Below are positions 8,682 to 18,272 of a stretch of DNA of 64,000 nt, one piece after another (position 1 is the stretch's first letter; each line of letters starts with the position of its first letter). Below the pieces are notes generated by a model that worked only from the letters and a program-made list of their open reading frames with translations, did no database searches and had not been told where the DNA came from. Both the position numbers and the translations under genes were made by a program. This stretch comes from JBKHYJ01 sp046565505 (GTDB lineage: Bacteria > Acidobacteriota > Blastocatellia > UBA7656). The stretch spans positions 62,001 to 126,000 of the forward strand of contig JBKHYJ010000079.1 of the NCBI GenBank assembly GCA_046565505.1, read 5' to 3'.

Positions 8682-10235
8682 ATGCTTCCCCCATTTCAAA
8701 ACGAGCCTCTTACCGATTTCACCAACGAGCGCAACGCCGCTCTGATGCGCGAAGCCATAGCGCAGGTCGAGTCCCAGTTCGGCCGCGAGTACCCGCTCGT
8801 CATCGGCGGCAAGCGGTACACGACCGGCGACATGCTCGCGTCGCCCAACCCATCGAATTACGACGAGGTAGTCGGCCTTGTCCACAAGGCGAGCGTCGAG
8901 CTGGCCGATAAGGCCATCGCGGAAGCGACCGCGGCGTTTCAGGAATGGAAAAACGTCGAGCCGGAGGTCCGCGCGCGATACCTGCTGAAGGTCGCCGCGC
9001 TCATGCGAAGGCACAAGGCGGAATTGAGCGCCTTGATGGTGCTTGAGGTGGGCAAGTCCTGGGTCGAAGCGGACGCGGACGTGGCGGAGGCCATAGACTT
9101 CGCAGACTTCTACGCGCGCGAGATGATACGTTACAGCCGCGAGCAGCATCTCACGCCGTTCGCGGGCGAGCAGAACGAGCTTTACTACATTCCGCTCGGG
9201 GTCGGGATAGTGATTCCGCCCTGGAACTTCCCGCTGGCGATACTTGCGGGCATGACGCTGGCGTCGGTCGTTACGGGTAACACCGTGGTGCTCAAGCCTT
9301 CGAGCGACAGCCCCGTGATCGCGGCCAGGTTCGTCGAGCTGCTCGAAGAGGCTTCGCTGCCGCCGGGGGTCGTCAACTTCCTGCCGGGAAGCGGCGGGCG
9401 AATCGGCGATTACCTGGTCGGCAGCCCGCGCACGCGGTTCATAGCCTTCACGGGCTCTAAAGAGGTGGGCCTACACATTAACGAGCTTGCGGCCAAGACC
9501 GCGGAGGGCCAGTTGTGGATTAAGCGCGTAGTGGCCGAAATGGGAGGGAAGGACACCATCATCGTTGACGAAACGGCCGACCTTGATTCCGCGGCGGAGG
9601 GCGTGGTGGCGTCCGCCTTCGGTTTCTCCGGGCAGAAGTGCTCCGCCTGTTCGCGGCTCGTCGTGGTCGATAAGGTTTACGAAGAAGTCGTCGGGCGCGT
9701 GGCCGATCGCGCCGGGCGTATAAGAGTAGGCGCGGTGAAAGAGCAACAGAACTGGATGGGCCCTGTTTCGAGCAAGAGCGCGTTCGAGTCCATATCTAAT
9801 TACATAGGCGTCGGTAAATCTGAGGGTAAGCTGCTCGCGGGCGGGGAGCCGCTCGAAGACGGGCAGCGCGGGTGGTTCATCAAGCCCACCGTCATCGGCG
9901 ACGTGGACCCTATGGCGCGCGTGTCTCAGGAAGAGATATTCGGCCCCGTCCTCGCGACGTTCCGGGCGAGCGATTTCGACAACGCGCTCGCGATAGCCAA
10001 TAACACCCAGTATGGCCTGACAGGGGCGGTGTACAGCCGGGAGCGGAAGCGACTGGAACAGGCGCGGCGCGATTTTCACGTGGGCAATCTTTACCTGAAT
10101 CGCAAATGCACAGGCGCGTATGTAGACGTTCATCCCTTCGGCGGCTTCAACATGTCCGGCACCGATTCAAAGGCAGGAGGCCGCGATTACCTGGCGCTCT
10201 TCATGCAAGCGAAATCGGTCTCCGAGAAGCTCTGA
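8682..10235 (+). CDS. pruA: Delta-1-pyrroline-5-carboxylate dehydrogenase
   Basis: Oxidises L-glutamate gamma-semialdehyde to glutamate with NAD+, the second step of proline catabolism. It has the RocA/PruA length (517 aa) and the family-typical N-terminus (F-x-N-E-P-x-x-D-F). The aldehyde dehydrogenase motifs are intact: PWNFPLAI, the catalytic Glu in VAEMGGKD and the catalytic Cys in FSGQKCSACSR. The ATG follows AAAGGAAACG. No proline dehydrogenase gene is adjacent, so this is the stand-alone form. The opposite-facing S41 gene shares the 170-bp upstream region. Confidence 0.92.
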   Translation: MLPPFQNEPLTDFTNERNAALMREAIAQVESQFGREYPLVIGGKRYTTGDMLASPNPSNYDEVVGLVHKASVELADKAIAEATAAFQEWKNVEPEVRARYLLKVAALMRRHKAELSALMVLEVGKSWVEADADVAEAIDFADFYAREMIRYSREQHLTPFAGEQNELYYIPLGVGIVIPPWNFPLAILAGMTLASVVTGNTVVLKPSSDSPVIAARFVELLEEASLPPGVVNFLPGSGGRIGDYLVGSPRTRFIAFTGSKEVGLHINELAAKTAEGQLWIKRVVAEMGGKDTIIVDETADLDSAAEGVVASAFGFSGQKCSACSRLVVVDKVYEEVVGRVADRAGRIRVGAVKEQQNWMGPVSSKSAFESISNYIGVGKSEGKLLAGGEPLEDGQRGWFIKPTVIGDVDPMARVSQEEIFGPVLATFRASDFDNALAIANNTQYGLTGAVYSRERKRLEQARRDFHVGNLYLNRKCTGAYVDVHPFGGFNMSGTDSKAGGRDYLALFMQAKSVSEKL

Positions 10236-10415
10236 GCGAGGTTCGGTCGGCGTTGATTCACCGAGGCGCGGGGGAAGGGGATGAACCCGAAGGCGGCCGC
10301 GACAGGAGGCCCCAGCGTGAGTTCCTTGTGATTCTTTATGGCCGCCCGTCGCGGCGGCCCGAATTCTCCGGCCGCACGTAGAATCATGCGCCGCAAGGTT
10401 GCAAAAATATCTTTG

Positions 10416-10444
10416 TTGACCGTTCTTTCGCCGCGCGGATATCT
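10416..10444 (+). promoter_or_regulatory. Candidate sigma-70-type promoter
   Basis: TTGACC and ATATCT are separated by 17 bases. The -10 hexamer ends only eight bases before the ATG of the following gene, so transcription from here would give a nearly leaderless mRNA. Confidence 0.4.
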
Positions 10445-10452
10445 TTATTCAT

Positions 10453-12246
10453 ATGCTCAAAATTGTTTCTTCGACCTTCTTAATCCTTGCGATTGTCGTG
10501 TCAGCGCATGGATGGCAAACGCAGGGGCCGTCGGCGAAGCCTGACGCGGCGCGGCAGTTGCCGGCAGGGTTCATCGTTCCCTCCGAGGCCAACGTCCGCA
10601 TAGAGCCCGACGTTCGGACTTTCGTTGTAATGGCGGCGGTCAACATGGCGGGGTTTGATTACGAGACTGCGGGCCAGCCGCTTTCGCCCGCACGCGCGGA
10701 GATAAGAAAGGACCTGGCGAAGCTCGACCCGTCCATTAAAGAGAAGCTAACCGCCTACTACAAATCGCACAGGCGGGCGGGCGTCGACGAGGCGACCGAC
10801 GCCGCGCGATACGCCGCGTTGAGCCTGACGATGACTCAGCCGCCCGGCTTCGCTATCTACCGAGAGCAGGAGCAATCACTGCCCGAAGACTTGCGGCCGC
10901 TGGCGGATTTCTCGCCGCTCGTCAGCGAGTTTTATATAAAGAGCGGGATTAGAGAACTCTTGCCGAAATATATGGCCGTCGGCAGCGCCTACGCTTCGGC
11001 GTACAGGCAGCCCGTGGGCGAACTGATTTACATGACGCTCGAATACTTTCACGCGAGCCCCGAAACCATCATCAATATGCGGCCCTTCGTAATAACTTCA
11101 AACGAGCCGAAGAAGAAAGAGTTGCCTAAGGTGGTCGCACGCAACCGGACGCGGCAGGTGTTTGTTATCCCGGACCCGCTCCAGGCGCTGGGCAACTCAT
11201 ACGTGCGCGGCGACATACTCAATCAGAAAGACGAGCTGTTAACCCGGCGGGTGGGCGACGACTACATAGTGATCGTCGGCCCGTCAAAAGCGATCAACAC
11301 TGACGCCATACGCCAGGCGCTGATACGGTTCGTGATAGACCCTCTCGTGGAGCGCCACCTGAAGGCGGCGCTTGAATTCAAGGAGCCGATTGTCGCGCTG
11401 GCCTCGTCGGTGCCTACTGCGGGCAAGGCCTACACCGCGAGCGTGTACCTCGTGATAAGGGAATCGCTGGCGCAGGCGGCCGAAGCGAGAATGCGGCGCA
11501 TACAGGCGCAGGGCAGGGCGGCGACATACGGCGAAGACGAGGCCATGTATGACCTCGCGCAGGCGTATCTGAGGGGGGCTGTCTTGAGCTTCCACTTCTA
11601 CGACGCGCTCAAGGGGTTCGAGCAGGTCGGCATAGGCCTGGAAGCATTTTTCGATCAGATGGTCGCGACCACGAAATTTGATCGCGAGGCTACGCGCGCG
11701 CGCGAGTTCGAGCCGGTCGTGGGCCGAGTTTCCGAGGCGCGCCGCGCAAAATCTACAAAGCCGGTCGAGGGCGAAGCGAGGACGATGGAAGCAGTCGGCG
11801 CAATCTCGAACAAGGTGCTGCTCTCGGACGATTTGATTCGCAAGCGCAAGTACGACGAGGCCCGGCCGATTCTCGAATCAATACTTGCCGCCGAGCCAAA
11901 TAACGCGAGGGCGTTGTACGGCATGGCCCAGGTCGTTAGCCAGCAAGCGTCCGCCGTCGAGCTGGACCCGAAGGCCGACGAGAATGACAAGATTCAAGCT
12001 CAGTATGACAGGCTTCAACAAGCCATCAAGCTGTACCGCAGGGTGATTGATAACGCCTCGCCTGAGTCCGAAAAGTGGCTGATACAATGGAGCCACGTGC
12101 TGCTCGGCCGCATCTACGACTTCCAGGGCTTTCGCGCGGACGCGGTTGCCGAATACGAGAAGGCCATCGCCATGAAAGAGGTTCAATACGGCGCGCTGAA
12201 GGAAGCGATGGAAGGCATGCAGCGCCCGTATGGGCAGAAGAATTAG
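10453..12246 (+). CDS. Exported protein with C-terminal TPR repeats
   Basis: I do not recognise a named family. The protein has a signal peptide (about residues 1-22), then a large alpha/beta region without clear motifs, and from about residue 455 helical tetratricopeptide-like repeats (ARPILESILAAEPNNARALYGMA and KLYRRVIDNASPESEKW). This suggests a periplasmic scaffold or tetratricopeptide binding protein. It stands alone, with no good Shine-Dalgarno. Codon use and GC match the neighbouring chromosome. Confidence 0.6.
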   Translation: MLKIVSSTFLILAIVVSAHGWQTQGPSAKPDAARQLPAGFIVPSEANVRIEPDVRTFVVMAAVNMAGFDYETAGQPLSPARAEIRKDLAKLDPSIKEKLTAYYKSHRRAGVDEATDAARYAALSLTMTQPPGFAIYREQEQSLPEDLRPLADFSPLVSEFYIKSGIRELLPKYMAVGSAYASAYRQPVGELIYMTLEYFHASPETIINMRPFVITSNEPKKKELPKVVARNRTRQVFVIPDPLQALGNSYVRGDILNQKDELLTRRVGDDYIVIVGPSKAINTDAIRQALIRFVIDPLVERHLKAALEFKEPIVALASSVPTAGKAYTASVYLVIRESLAQAAEARMRRIQAQGRAATYGEDEAMYDLAQAYLRGAVLSFHFYDALKGFEQVGIGLEAFFDQMVATTKFDREATRAREFEPVVGRVSEARRAKSTKPVEGEARTMEAVGAISNKVLLSDDLIRKRKYDEARPILESILAAEPNNARALYGMAQVVSQQASAVELDPKADENDKIQAQYDRLQQAIKLYRRVIDNASPESEKWLIQWSHVLLGRIYDFQGFRADAVAEYEKAIAMKEVQYGALKEAMEGMQRPYGQKN

Positions 12247-12574
12247 CGGCCCGCGGCGCGCGGCCGCGGCTTACTTATCCCCCGGTTAGGAACCACTGCT
12301 TATTACTATGAATCGGGCGGCAGGTGTCCGGACGACACCCCGCGGCCGCGGTAGAGCATTGTCGCCATCGTATTTGTTGCATGCCGCGACGAGCCGATGG
12401 CCGCACCAATCGCGGGGCAACGGTCTCGGCGGAAAGCGAGGCCGCTGAGACCGGCCGTTTGATGACGCGACCATCTAAGTCCAGGCGCGTGGGCCGCCAG
12501 ATATTGACGGGGGGCGGGCAACTACAGCGGCTAATCATCCGTCGCCCGAAGCTCGGCCTTGGAATAATAAAACC
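12247..12574. other. Intergenic stretch without recognisable features
   Basis: GC-rich spacer between the TPR protein and the next promoter. Short open frames on both strands have no ribosome-binding site and no family likeness. I see no repeat or RNA here. Confidence 0.5.
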
Positions 12575-12603
12575 TTGACGCGGTTTTGATAGGCAGTTAT
12601 TAT
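12575..12603 (+). promoter_or_regulatory. Sigma-70-type promoter
   Basis: TTGACG, a 17-base spacer and TATTAT form a near-consensus promoter, about 100 bp upstream of the following small gene. Confidence 0.6.
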
Positions 12604-12703
12604 CGTCGCCAAAAAAGAGCTGAGAAACAGCCGCCGCGTCGCCTCGTTGCAGTTATAATAATCCTCACGCTTATATTTGCTTAATAAAAGAGAGGTAATA
12701 CAT

Positions 12704-13132
12704 ATGTCTGTCTCCTTGATGGCGAATGGTGCCGAGGATGTGCGGGTGATTGCCGGCGATAGGCTTGTGCTGCGCGTGAACGCTTACGACCCGAATGGCG
12801 TCGCCAAGATACTCGTGCAGTGTTTTCAGTTCAGCATGGCAACCTCGCATAAAGTTAAGCTCGCGATTGGAGAACTGGTCGTGCCGCCCGAAAGGGCTTA
12901 TTCCGAGGGGAGCTTTGAGGTGACTGTCGCGATCCCTGAGAACGCGGCCCTGGGCAAGTGGGGCGTGCAGATGATCGAATTCACCAATTCGCGCGGGTAT
13001 AAGTCATCGTTTTACAGGGGCCACGGCAAATTCGACAACATCGTCTTCGAGGTGATCCCGCCGCCGAGCAAGGAAGACGAGTTGCTGCGCTTCAATGGGG
13101 TAGAGATAGCGAGCGACGACCGCCGCGCGTGA
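12704..13132 (+). CDS. Small beta-sandwich-like protein, function unknown
   Basis: 142-residue protein of unknown function. The ATG at 12,704 is preferred over an in-frame TTG 27 bases upstream because AGAGAGG lies just before it. The sequence alternates short beta strands (RVIAGDRLVLRVNAYDPNG, EGSFEVTVAIPENAALGKWG), giving an Ig/CARDB-like or bacterial-macroglobulin-like fold by inspection. There is no signal peptide or membrane segment, so it is probably cytoplasmic. It has its own promoter. Confidence 0.6.
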   Translation: MSVSLMANGAEDVRVIAGDRLVLRVNAYDPNGVAKILVQCFQFSMATSHKVKLAIGELVVPPERAYSEGSFEVTVAIPENAALGKWGVQMIEFTNSRGYKSSFYRGHGKFDNIVFEVIPPPSKEDELLRFNGVEIASDDRRA

Positions 13133-13175
13133 TTCGGGCGGCAATTGATACGACCGACGGGCGGCGCGGGTAAGG

Positions 13176-14231
13176 CTACTGAGAGGGCACGCGGGCGAGC
13201 AACTCATCAATCGCGTCATCGGGCGTAATCCCTTCAGCTTCGGCATGGAAATTCATAATGATCCTGTGCTTGAGCACAGGCCGGGCGATGCCCCGTATGT
13301 CGTCGAACGAAACCGAGTACCGCCCATCCAGCAACGCGCGCGCCTTCGCGCATAACAGGAACGCCTGCCCCGCGCGCGGCCCTGCTCCCCACTTCACCCA
13401 CTCGTTAGTGTAGGGGATGGCTTCCTCCGTGCCCGGCCTGCTAGCCCTTATGAGCCGCGCGACGTAGCTGATTATGTTCGTGGCAGCAGGCACGTCCCGC
13501 ACCACCTGTTGAATCGCCGTGACGCGGGCCGAGTCTGTAACGCAGTCAACCTGGGCGCGCCCCGCCGATGTCGTCCGCGCGAGGATCGTCATCTCATCAT
13601 CGCGCCCCGGATAACCTATTTCGATGTTGAGCATGAAGCGGTCGAGCTGCGCTTCCGGCAGCGCGTACGTGCCCTCAAGCTCTATCGGGTTGCGGGTCGC
13701 GAGCACGAAGAAAGGCTCGTCGAGGTCGTAACGGGCCCCGGCGACTGTCACCTGTCGCTCCTGCATAGCTTCCAGCAGCGCGGCCTGCGTCTTCGGGGGC
13801 GTGCGGTTCACCTCGTCTGCGAGGACTATGTTCGCGAAGATCGGGCCGCGAATGAATCGGGTGGCGCGCCTGCCGGTCGAGCGATCGTCTTCGATGACCT
13901 CCGTGCCCAGTATGTCCGAGGGCATGAGGTCGGGCGTGAACTGTACGCGCTTGAAGCTGAGGTCCATCGCGGACGCAATGGTCTTTATGATGAGCGTCTT
14001 TGCTAGGCCCGGCACCCCCTCAACTATCGAGTGGCCGCCCGCGATCAAGGCGAGCATGACCTGGCGTATGACCTCGCGCTGCCCGACTATCACCTTCGCC
14101 ATTTCTTGCTCCAGCCGGGCGACCGTCGCCGGTACCTCGTCCAGCAGCGCGGATTTTTCGCGGTCGGTCAGCGTCGGTGATTCGCGTTTAAACATAGGAA
14201 GAAGGCGAGGCTCGCGGGGTCGGTCGATCAA
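13176..14231 (-). CDS. MoxR-family AAA+ ATPase
   Basis: AAA+ chaperone-like ATPase of the MoxR family, which remodels or activates partner proteins with metal-dependent or peptidase domains. Visible motifs: Walker A GVPGLAKT, Walker B VLADEVNR, sensor 1 ATRNP, and a C-terminal AAA lid. The TTG start at 14,231 overlaps the upstream stop (TTGA); an ATG at 14,195 is the alternative and gives a cleaner MoxR N-terminus. The usual DUF58/VWA partners are absent next door; the neighbour is the FHA-trypsin protein, which could be its client. Confidence 0.85.
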   Translation of the reverse strand: MIDRPREPRLLPMFKRESPTLTDREKSALLDEVPATVARLEQEMAKVIVGQREVIRQVMLALIAGGHSIVEGVPGLAKTLIIKTIASAMDLSFKRVQFTPDLMPSDILGTEVIEDDRSTGRRATRFIRGPIFANIVLADEVNRTPPKTQAALLEAMQERQVTVAGARYDLDEPFFVLATRNPIELEGTYALPEAQLDRFMLNIEIGYPGRDDEMTILARTTSAGRAQVDCVTDSARVTAIQQVVRDVPAATNIISYVARLIRASRPGTEEAIPYTNEWVKWGAGPRAGQAFLLCAKARALLDGRYSVSFDDIRGIARPVLKHRIIMNFHAEAEGITPDDAIDELLARVPSQ

Positions 14232-15817
14232 GGGCCGCCCGCCGGTTTCGGATTATTCTTGTCGTAAGTCTGAAGCATGTCGTAGGCGACTTTGACAGGG
14301 ACGCCGAAATTAGACCCGCCGAAACTCTGCGTCCCGTCGATGGTCGTCAGTATCGCGGAATTGATCGCAATGACGCGCAGGTCGCGGTCAAACATCGGGC
14401 TGCCCGACCCGCCTTCCGTCGTCTGCGCGGTGTGGACGATCTTGCCTGGTAGGGCGTCGCTGATCGTCCCCGTGGTCGTGAGCGGCCTTATCAGCCCGCG
14501 GCCGGCCAGCCCCCCCGCCACGTCCGCCGCGGACGAGCCATGAGCCCTCAAAACCTCGCGCCTCTCGCTCTCTTCGATCCGTTGCAGCAACCCATCCACT
14601 CCAGTCGGGTATCCCAACAGCACCACGGGCTCGCCGATTATCGAGCGCGGGTCTTCGTTGCTCAGCGGGAGCACGGGCAGCGCCGCGTCGCGCTGCTCGA
14701 ACTTGCAGAGGGCTATGTCATAACGCACGGAGGTGCCGGCGACCTTCAGCTCGAAAGGCGTCTTTATGGAAGGGAAGAAAGCCACCAGGGTGTCGAGCCT
14801 CGGGACCAGGCCGGCCCCCTGCTCCTGTATGACCTGGGCCGCGCGGTCGTTGGCCCACGGCTGTACGACGTGTTTGTTGGTCGCGATCACGCCCTCTTCG
14901 ACTACGAAGCCGGTGCCCGTGTAATCCACCTGCCAGGGCGGGCCGGCCCCATCGACGGACACGAGCAAGTTTCCGTTCTTGTCAACGGGCGTATCGTTGG
15001 CGTTGTCGGCGCTGTCGTACCTCAGCACGCGCCCCGTCCCCCGTTCGACGAAGCTGTAGCTGCCAACGATCAGGCACACGCCGGGGCTATACAATTCGGC
15101 TATCTTCTGCGTGAAGCGACGGGTCTGCTCGCTCACGTCGCGGAGCCGCTCGATCTCGTCCTGCTGCTTCTTAATCAGCTCCTGGTCCTGGTCGCGCCGC
15201 GCCTGCACGGCGCTGATCTGCTCGCCCAGCACCTCCGTTTTGTTCGTGATGCGAATCAGCGTCAGCAGGCCGAACAGCGCTACGCCCAGCGCGGCGATAG
15301 AGACCATCACGACCGCTGCCACGGCGATCCACTTGGCCCTGCGGGGGATCTCCGCCCACAGACTCGCCGTCAGCTCTTTGACGAACAGCGTGGCGGTCAG
15401 GGGGTGTACGGACTGCCCCGAAACCTGCTCTAAATCCTTGTTGCGGCGGGCGAGGTTTGTGGCCGAAAAATTCTCGGGCATCACCTGGAACAAGACGCTG
15501 GCGCTCGACAAGCCGTGGCCGAAATGGATAGTGTCTCCGTCGTGCAGCGTGTGGCCCGCCGGCCCGCCGTTTGACCCGAGCGGCTCCCCGTTGATTGTGA
15601 TTTCAAGCTGGTTCTGCTCGCGTTGCGGGACGAGGTGGAACGCGCTGTCATCGTTGTACACGTCGGCCAGCACGCCGCTGGGTAGAGCCCCGCCTTCTTC
15701 CGGGACCAGCTTGAGGTCGGAGGCGTCCGAGGTCCCTATGGTCACGTGGTCTTGAGTGAATATCCTCGTCTTCCCCTTCTCGGTGCCGGAAAGGTATACG
15801 AACATCAACCTGCTCAT
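14228..15817 (-). CDS. FHA domain - TM - trypsin-like serine protease
   Basis: Membrane-anchored protein joining a cytoplasmic phosphothreonine-binding domain to an extracytoplasmic S1C-type protease. Residues about 1-110 form an FHA domain (VTIGTSDASDLKL, HTLHDGDTIHFG). A membrane segment lies near 165-190 and a coiled coil follows (VLGEQISAVQARRDQDQE). The protease domain from about residue 285 has the full triad: His in IATNKHVV, Asp in RYDIALCKF and Ser in EGGSGSPMF. No PDZ domain is visible. It overlaps the MoxR gene by four bases and is upstream of it, so the two are co-transcribed. Cytoplasmic phospho-signals could control periplasmic proteolysis; that is inference. Confidence 0.8.
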   Translation of the reverse strand: MSRLMFVYLSGTEKGKTRIFTQDHVTIGTSDASDLKLVPEEGGALPSGVLADVYNDDSAFHLVPQREQNQLEITINGEPLGSNGGPAGHTLHDGDTIHFGHGLSSASVLFQVMPENFSATNLARRNKDLEQVSGQSVHPLTATLFVKELTASLWAEIPRRAKWIAVAAVVMVSIAALGVALFGLLTLIRITNKTEVLGEQISAVQARRDQDQELIKKQQDEIERLRDVSEQTRRFTQKIAELYSPGVCLIVGSYSFVERGTGRVLRYDSADNANDTPVDKNGNLLVSVDGAGPPWQVDYTGTGFVVEEGVIATNKHVVQPWANDRAAQVIQEQGAGLVPRLDTLVAFFPSIKTPFELKVAGTSVRYDIALCKFEQRDAALPVLPLSNEDPRSIIGEPVVLLGYPTGVDGLLQRIEESERREVLRAHGSSAADVAGGLAGRGLIRPLTTTGTISDALPGKIVHTAQTTEGGSGSPMFDRDLRVIAINSAILTTIDGTQSFGGSNFGVPVKVAYDMLQTYDKNNPKPAGGP

Positions 15818-16047
15818 TCGTTAATTGGCCTCGCTCAATGAATAATAACATCTGAGTATCAAAGTTTCAGCCGAAACTTCATCTTGTCGCCGTGAGACCT
15901 GTTAGTTTACCAATTACTCGGATTGGTTGCTTACCGGATACCTGTAACAGCCGGAAGGCCGCGGGAAAGCCCGATTTTGCCCGCGGTGAAACTCTATGCT
16001 AGGATGCAAATGCCTTAGGGCGATTCGTTCAAGGTCAGAGATACGAT

Positions 16048-17247
16048 ATGAGATCAAACGCAAAGTCGGCCTTCGACCCTGTTAACCGGCATGTTTGTGC
16101 GCGGGCGGCCGAGACGCGACCCGCGATTCGCCGCGCCCTACTTTTTTTGGCCGCGAGCGCTTCAGTCGCATTCTTGTGCTCGCCGGGCGCGCCCTCCGCC
16201 CGCGGTCTGCCCGACGGCAAGAAGGATGATAAGAAGAAGGCCGAGCCTTTCAAGATACAAAGGCTCACGCAGGGGATGGGTTTTTACGCGTTCGGCCCCA
16301 TCTCGCCCGACAGGCAATCCATACTGCTTCTTGCGCAGAAGCCTGAGCAGACGCCCAATCTATACGTGATGAGTCTTGCGGACCATTCGATCCGCCCGCC
16401 GCTCACGAGCTTCAAGTGGGGGGCGGCCGACCCGGCCTGGTCGCCGGACGGTGCGTCGGTGGCCCTCTCGGGCTTCAACGAGACCGCGACCTTTTCCGAA
16501 ATTTACACGTTCGACCTGAAGGCGAACAAGCTGCGGCAGTTGACATCGAATGCCTTCAGCGACAAAGAGCCTGTTTACATGCCTGACGGCAAGCGCTTGC
16601 TTTATACGACCGACGAAAGCCCCCTTCCAGACGCCGCGTTCGGCATCCTTCACGCCTCGTTGATCGCGGTCGGCGGAGGGAAGCCCGAGGCGTTTAGCGA
16701 AGACGAAGGCTCTTACATTCATCCGGGGCTGAGCGGCGACGGCAAAAGCGTACTGCTCGTGAAAGTGGACGAGCAGAGCGGGAGGCATTCGCTGTGGCAA
16801 TATGGGTTGGATGGCAAGCCGCTGCGGGACCTGACCGGGCGGCAGTTCGCGCGAATCCACCGCTACATACCGAACCCTGCCGGCGGCTCAATCGTGGTCT
16901 GGGGGCAGGAGGAGCCCGAGCAACAGGATGGGGTTTATATACTCGACTTGAGGAGCGGCAAGGCCCAGGAATTGCCGGAGCCGGACCTGCCCAAGCGGAC
17001 CCCTTCCGTCTCGCCTAACGGGTCGCTCATAGCTTTCATAGCGCCGACCGACGCCGGCTCACAGTTATTCGTTTACGATTCGGCGGCCGGACAGATTCAG
17101 CAATTGACCTACAAGCCCGCCCACACGCACTCCCCGGTTTTCATATCGAATAATGAAATCCTGTTCGGGTCCGACCGGGAGAAGGAGAACGAGATCTTCC
17201 TCATAGATTTGAAGGCCGCTTCGGTTGAGGATAAGAAAAAGAAGTGA
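16048..17247 (+). CDS. TolB-like beta-propeller (PD40) exported protein
   Basis: Exported six-bladed-type propeller. A twin-basic N-terminus leads into a signal peptide (about residues 20-52), then a Lys-rich linker, then repeated PD40 strands marked by SPD, DPAWSPDGASVALSG, KEPVYMPDGKRLLY and TPSVSPNGSLIAFI. Each ends in the aromatic-rich turn of WD40-like Tol-Pal repeats. Such proteins usually act as periplasmic binding or scaffold modules. There is no peptidase domain after the propeller, unlike S9-family relatives, and no tol-pal genes nearby. Confidence 0.78.
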   Translation: MRSNAKSAFDPVNRHVCARAAETRPAIRRALLFLAASASVAFLCSPGAPSARGLPDGKKDDKKKAEPFKIQRLTQGMGFYAFGPISPDRQSILLLAQKPEQTPNLYVMSLADHSIRPPLTSFKWGAADPAWSPDGASVALSGFNETATFSEIYTFDLKANKLRQLTSNAFSDKEPVYMPDGKRLLYTTDESPLPDAAFGILHASLIAVGGGKPEAFSEDEGSYIHPGLSGDGKSVLLVKVDEQSGRHSLWQYGLDGKPLRDLTGRQFARIHRYIPNPAGGSIVVWGQEEPEQQDGVYILDLRSGKAQELPEPDLPKRTPSVSPNGSLIAFIAPTDAGSQLFVYDSAAGQIQQLTYKPAHTHSPVFISNNEILFGSDREKENEIFLIDLKAASVEDKKKK

Positions 17248-17271
17248 CGCGCGAGCTTCGTTGCTATCGCG

Positions 17272-18135
17272 TCACCTGGGGATGATGGATTCGCTGATGC
17301 GGGGGTACTCTTCGAGAAGCGAAGCGGGGCCGGGCACTTTCTCGCCCCGGACCTGCGCCTTGATCTCCAGCGCGTTCACTACGCCTTTACCCCGGAAGTG
17401 GTTGTTAGTCACAACGTACGTCTCTTGCGCGCCGGCCGCGACCTTTTGAATGTTTTGGAGCCACGGCTGAAGCTCTTCGGGCGAATAGAGGTAGTCGTAA
17501 CGGTCGGCCGGCCTCGCGGACTCGCTGAACCAGTTTTCATAGTTCCGCCCGTGCAGTCGCACGTACCCTACGGGCGAAGTGGTGCGGGCGGAAGGCTCAA
17601 TCGAGCGGGAGAAGAGCGGCTGATCGATGTTGCAAAAGCCGACTCCCAGGCTCTCGAATGACTGGTAGATTTCCGGCACGTTCCATGAGGCGTGCCGAAG
17701 CTCTACCACGAGCGGGTAATCTTTAAAGCGTTCGATCAACCCTAAGAGGTACTCACGGTCGGGTTCGGTATTCTTGAACGACCACGGGAATTGAAGTAGG
17801 AGCGCGCCGAGCTTTCCCGCGCTCGCGATAGGGTCTACGCCCGAGCGAAAGGCGCGGTCGTCTTCCTCGGTGGCCTCGCCTCTTTCGTGCGTGAACGCCT
17901 TGTATAGCTTCGCGGTAAACTTGAAATCGGGGTTGTGTGCGACGCGCCTCACCCAGGACTTTGACATGTAGGCATTAGGCGGCCTGTAAAAGCTGCTGTT
18001 AATCTCTATCGTATCGAAAAAGCCCGCGATGTATGCGAGTTGATCGAACTTTGCGCCGGCCTTAGGCGGGTAAACCAACCCCTTCCAATCATCATAAGAC
18101 CACCCCGCCGGACCTATACGAATATTTTGCTGCAT
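17272..18135 (-). CDS. DUF72 (YecE-like) TIM-barrel protein
   Basis: DUF72 family protein, a TIM-barrel fold of unknown biochemical role. The signature N-terminus (IRIGPAGWSYDDWKGLVYPP), the FDTIEINSSFYRPP segment, PLVVELRHASW and the YVRLHGRN motif are all present, and the 287-aa length is typical. The ATG lies only seven bases inside the chromosome from the left end of the transposon-like element, so the native upstream region now sits 12.3 kb away and any promoter must lie in the foreign end. Confidence 0.88.
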   Translation of the reverse strand: MQQNIRIGPAGWSYDDWKGLVYPPKAGAKFDQLAYIAGFFDTIEINSSFYRPPNAYMSKSWVRRVAHNPDFKFTAKLYKAFTHERGEATEEDDRAFRSGVDPIASAGKLGALLLQFPWSFKNTEPDREYLLGLIERFKDYPLVVELRHASWNVPEIYQSFESLGVGFCNIDQPLFSRSIEPSARTTSPVGYVRLHGRNYENWFSESARPADRYDYLYSPEELQPWLQNIQKVAAGAQETYVVTNNHFRGKGVVNALEIKAQVRGEKVPGPASLLEEYPRISESIIPR

Positions 18136-18142
18136 AGCTCTA

Positions 18143-18154
18143 TGTGATTATTAG
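18143..18154 (+). repeat. Left terminal inverted repeat
   Basis: TGTGATTATTAG, the exact complement of the twelve bases ending at 30,484. Confidence 0.85.
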
Positions 18155-18186
18155 TATAAAATGACCACTTTGGCCACCTTTTACTA
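18153..18186 (+). repeat. Left-end palindromic pair of transposase-type binding repeats
   Basis: AGTATAAAATGACCACTTT followed immediately by TGGCCACCTTTTACT: two copies, in opposite orientation, of a motif related to AGTAGAAGATGGCCACT found twice in the right end. Similar multiple sites mark Tn7-like ends. Confidence 0.55.
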
Positions 18187-18272
18187 TTAATTGGCTATTT
18201 AAGCCGAATAAATACCTTGTAGATTTCGGTTTGATCATACAGCTTTTATCTAGCTTTAGAGTCTACTGAAAT

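Noticed and set aside
14540..15433. 297-codon frame antisense to the FHA-trypsin gene
   Set aside because: Shadow frame; the sense strand carries a full catalytic triad and FHA domain.
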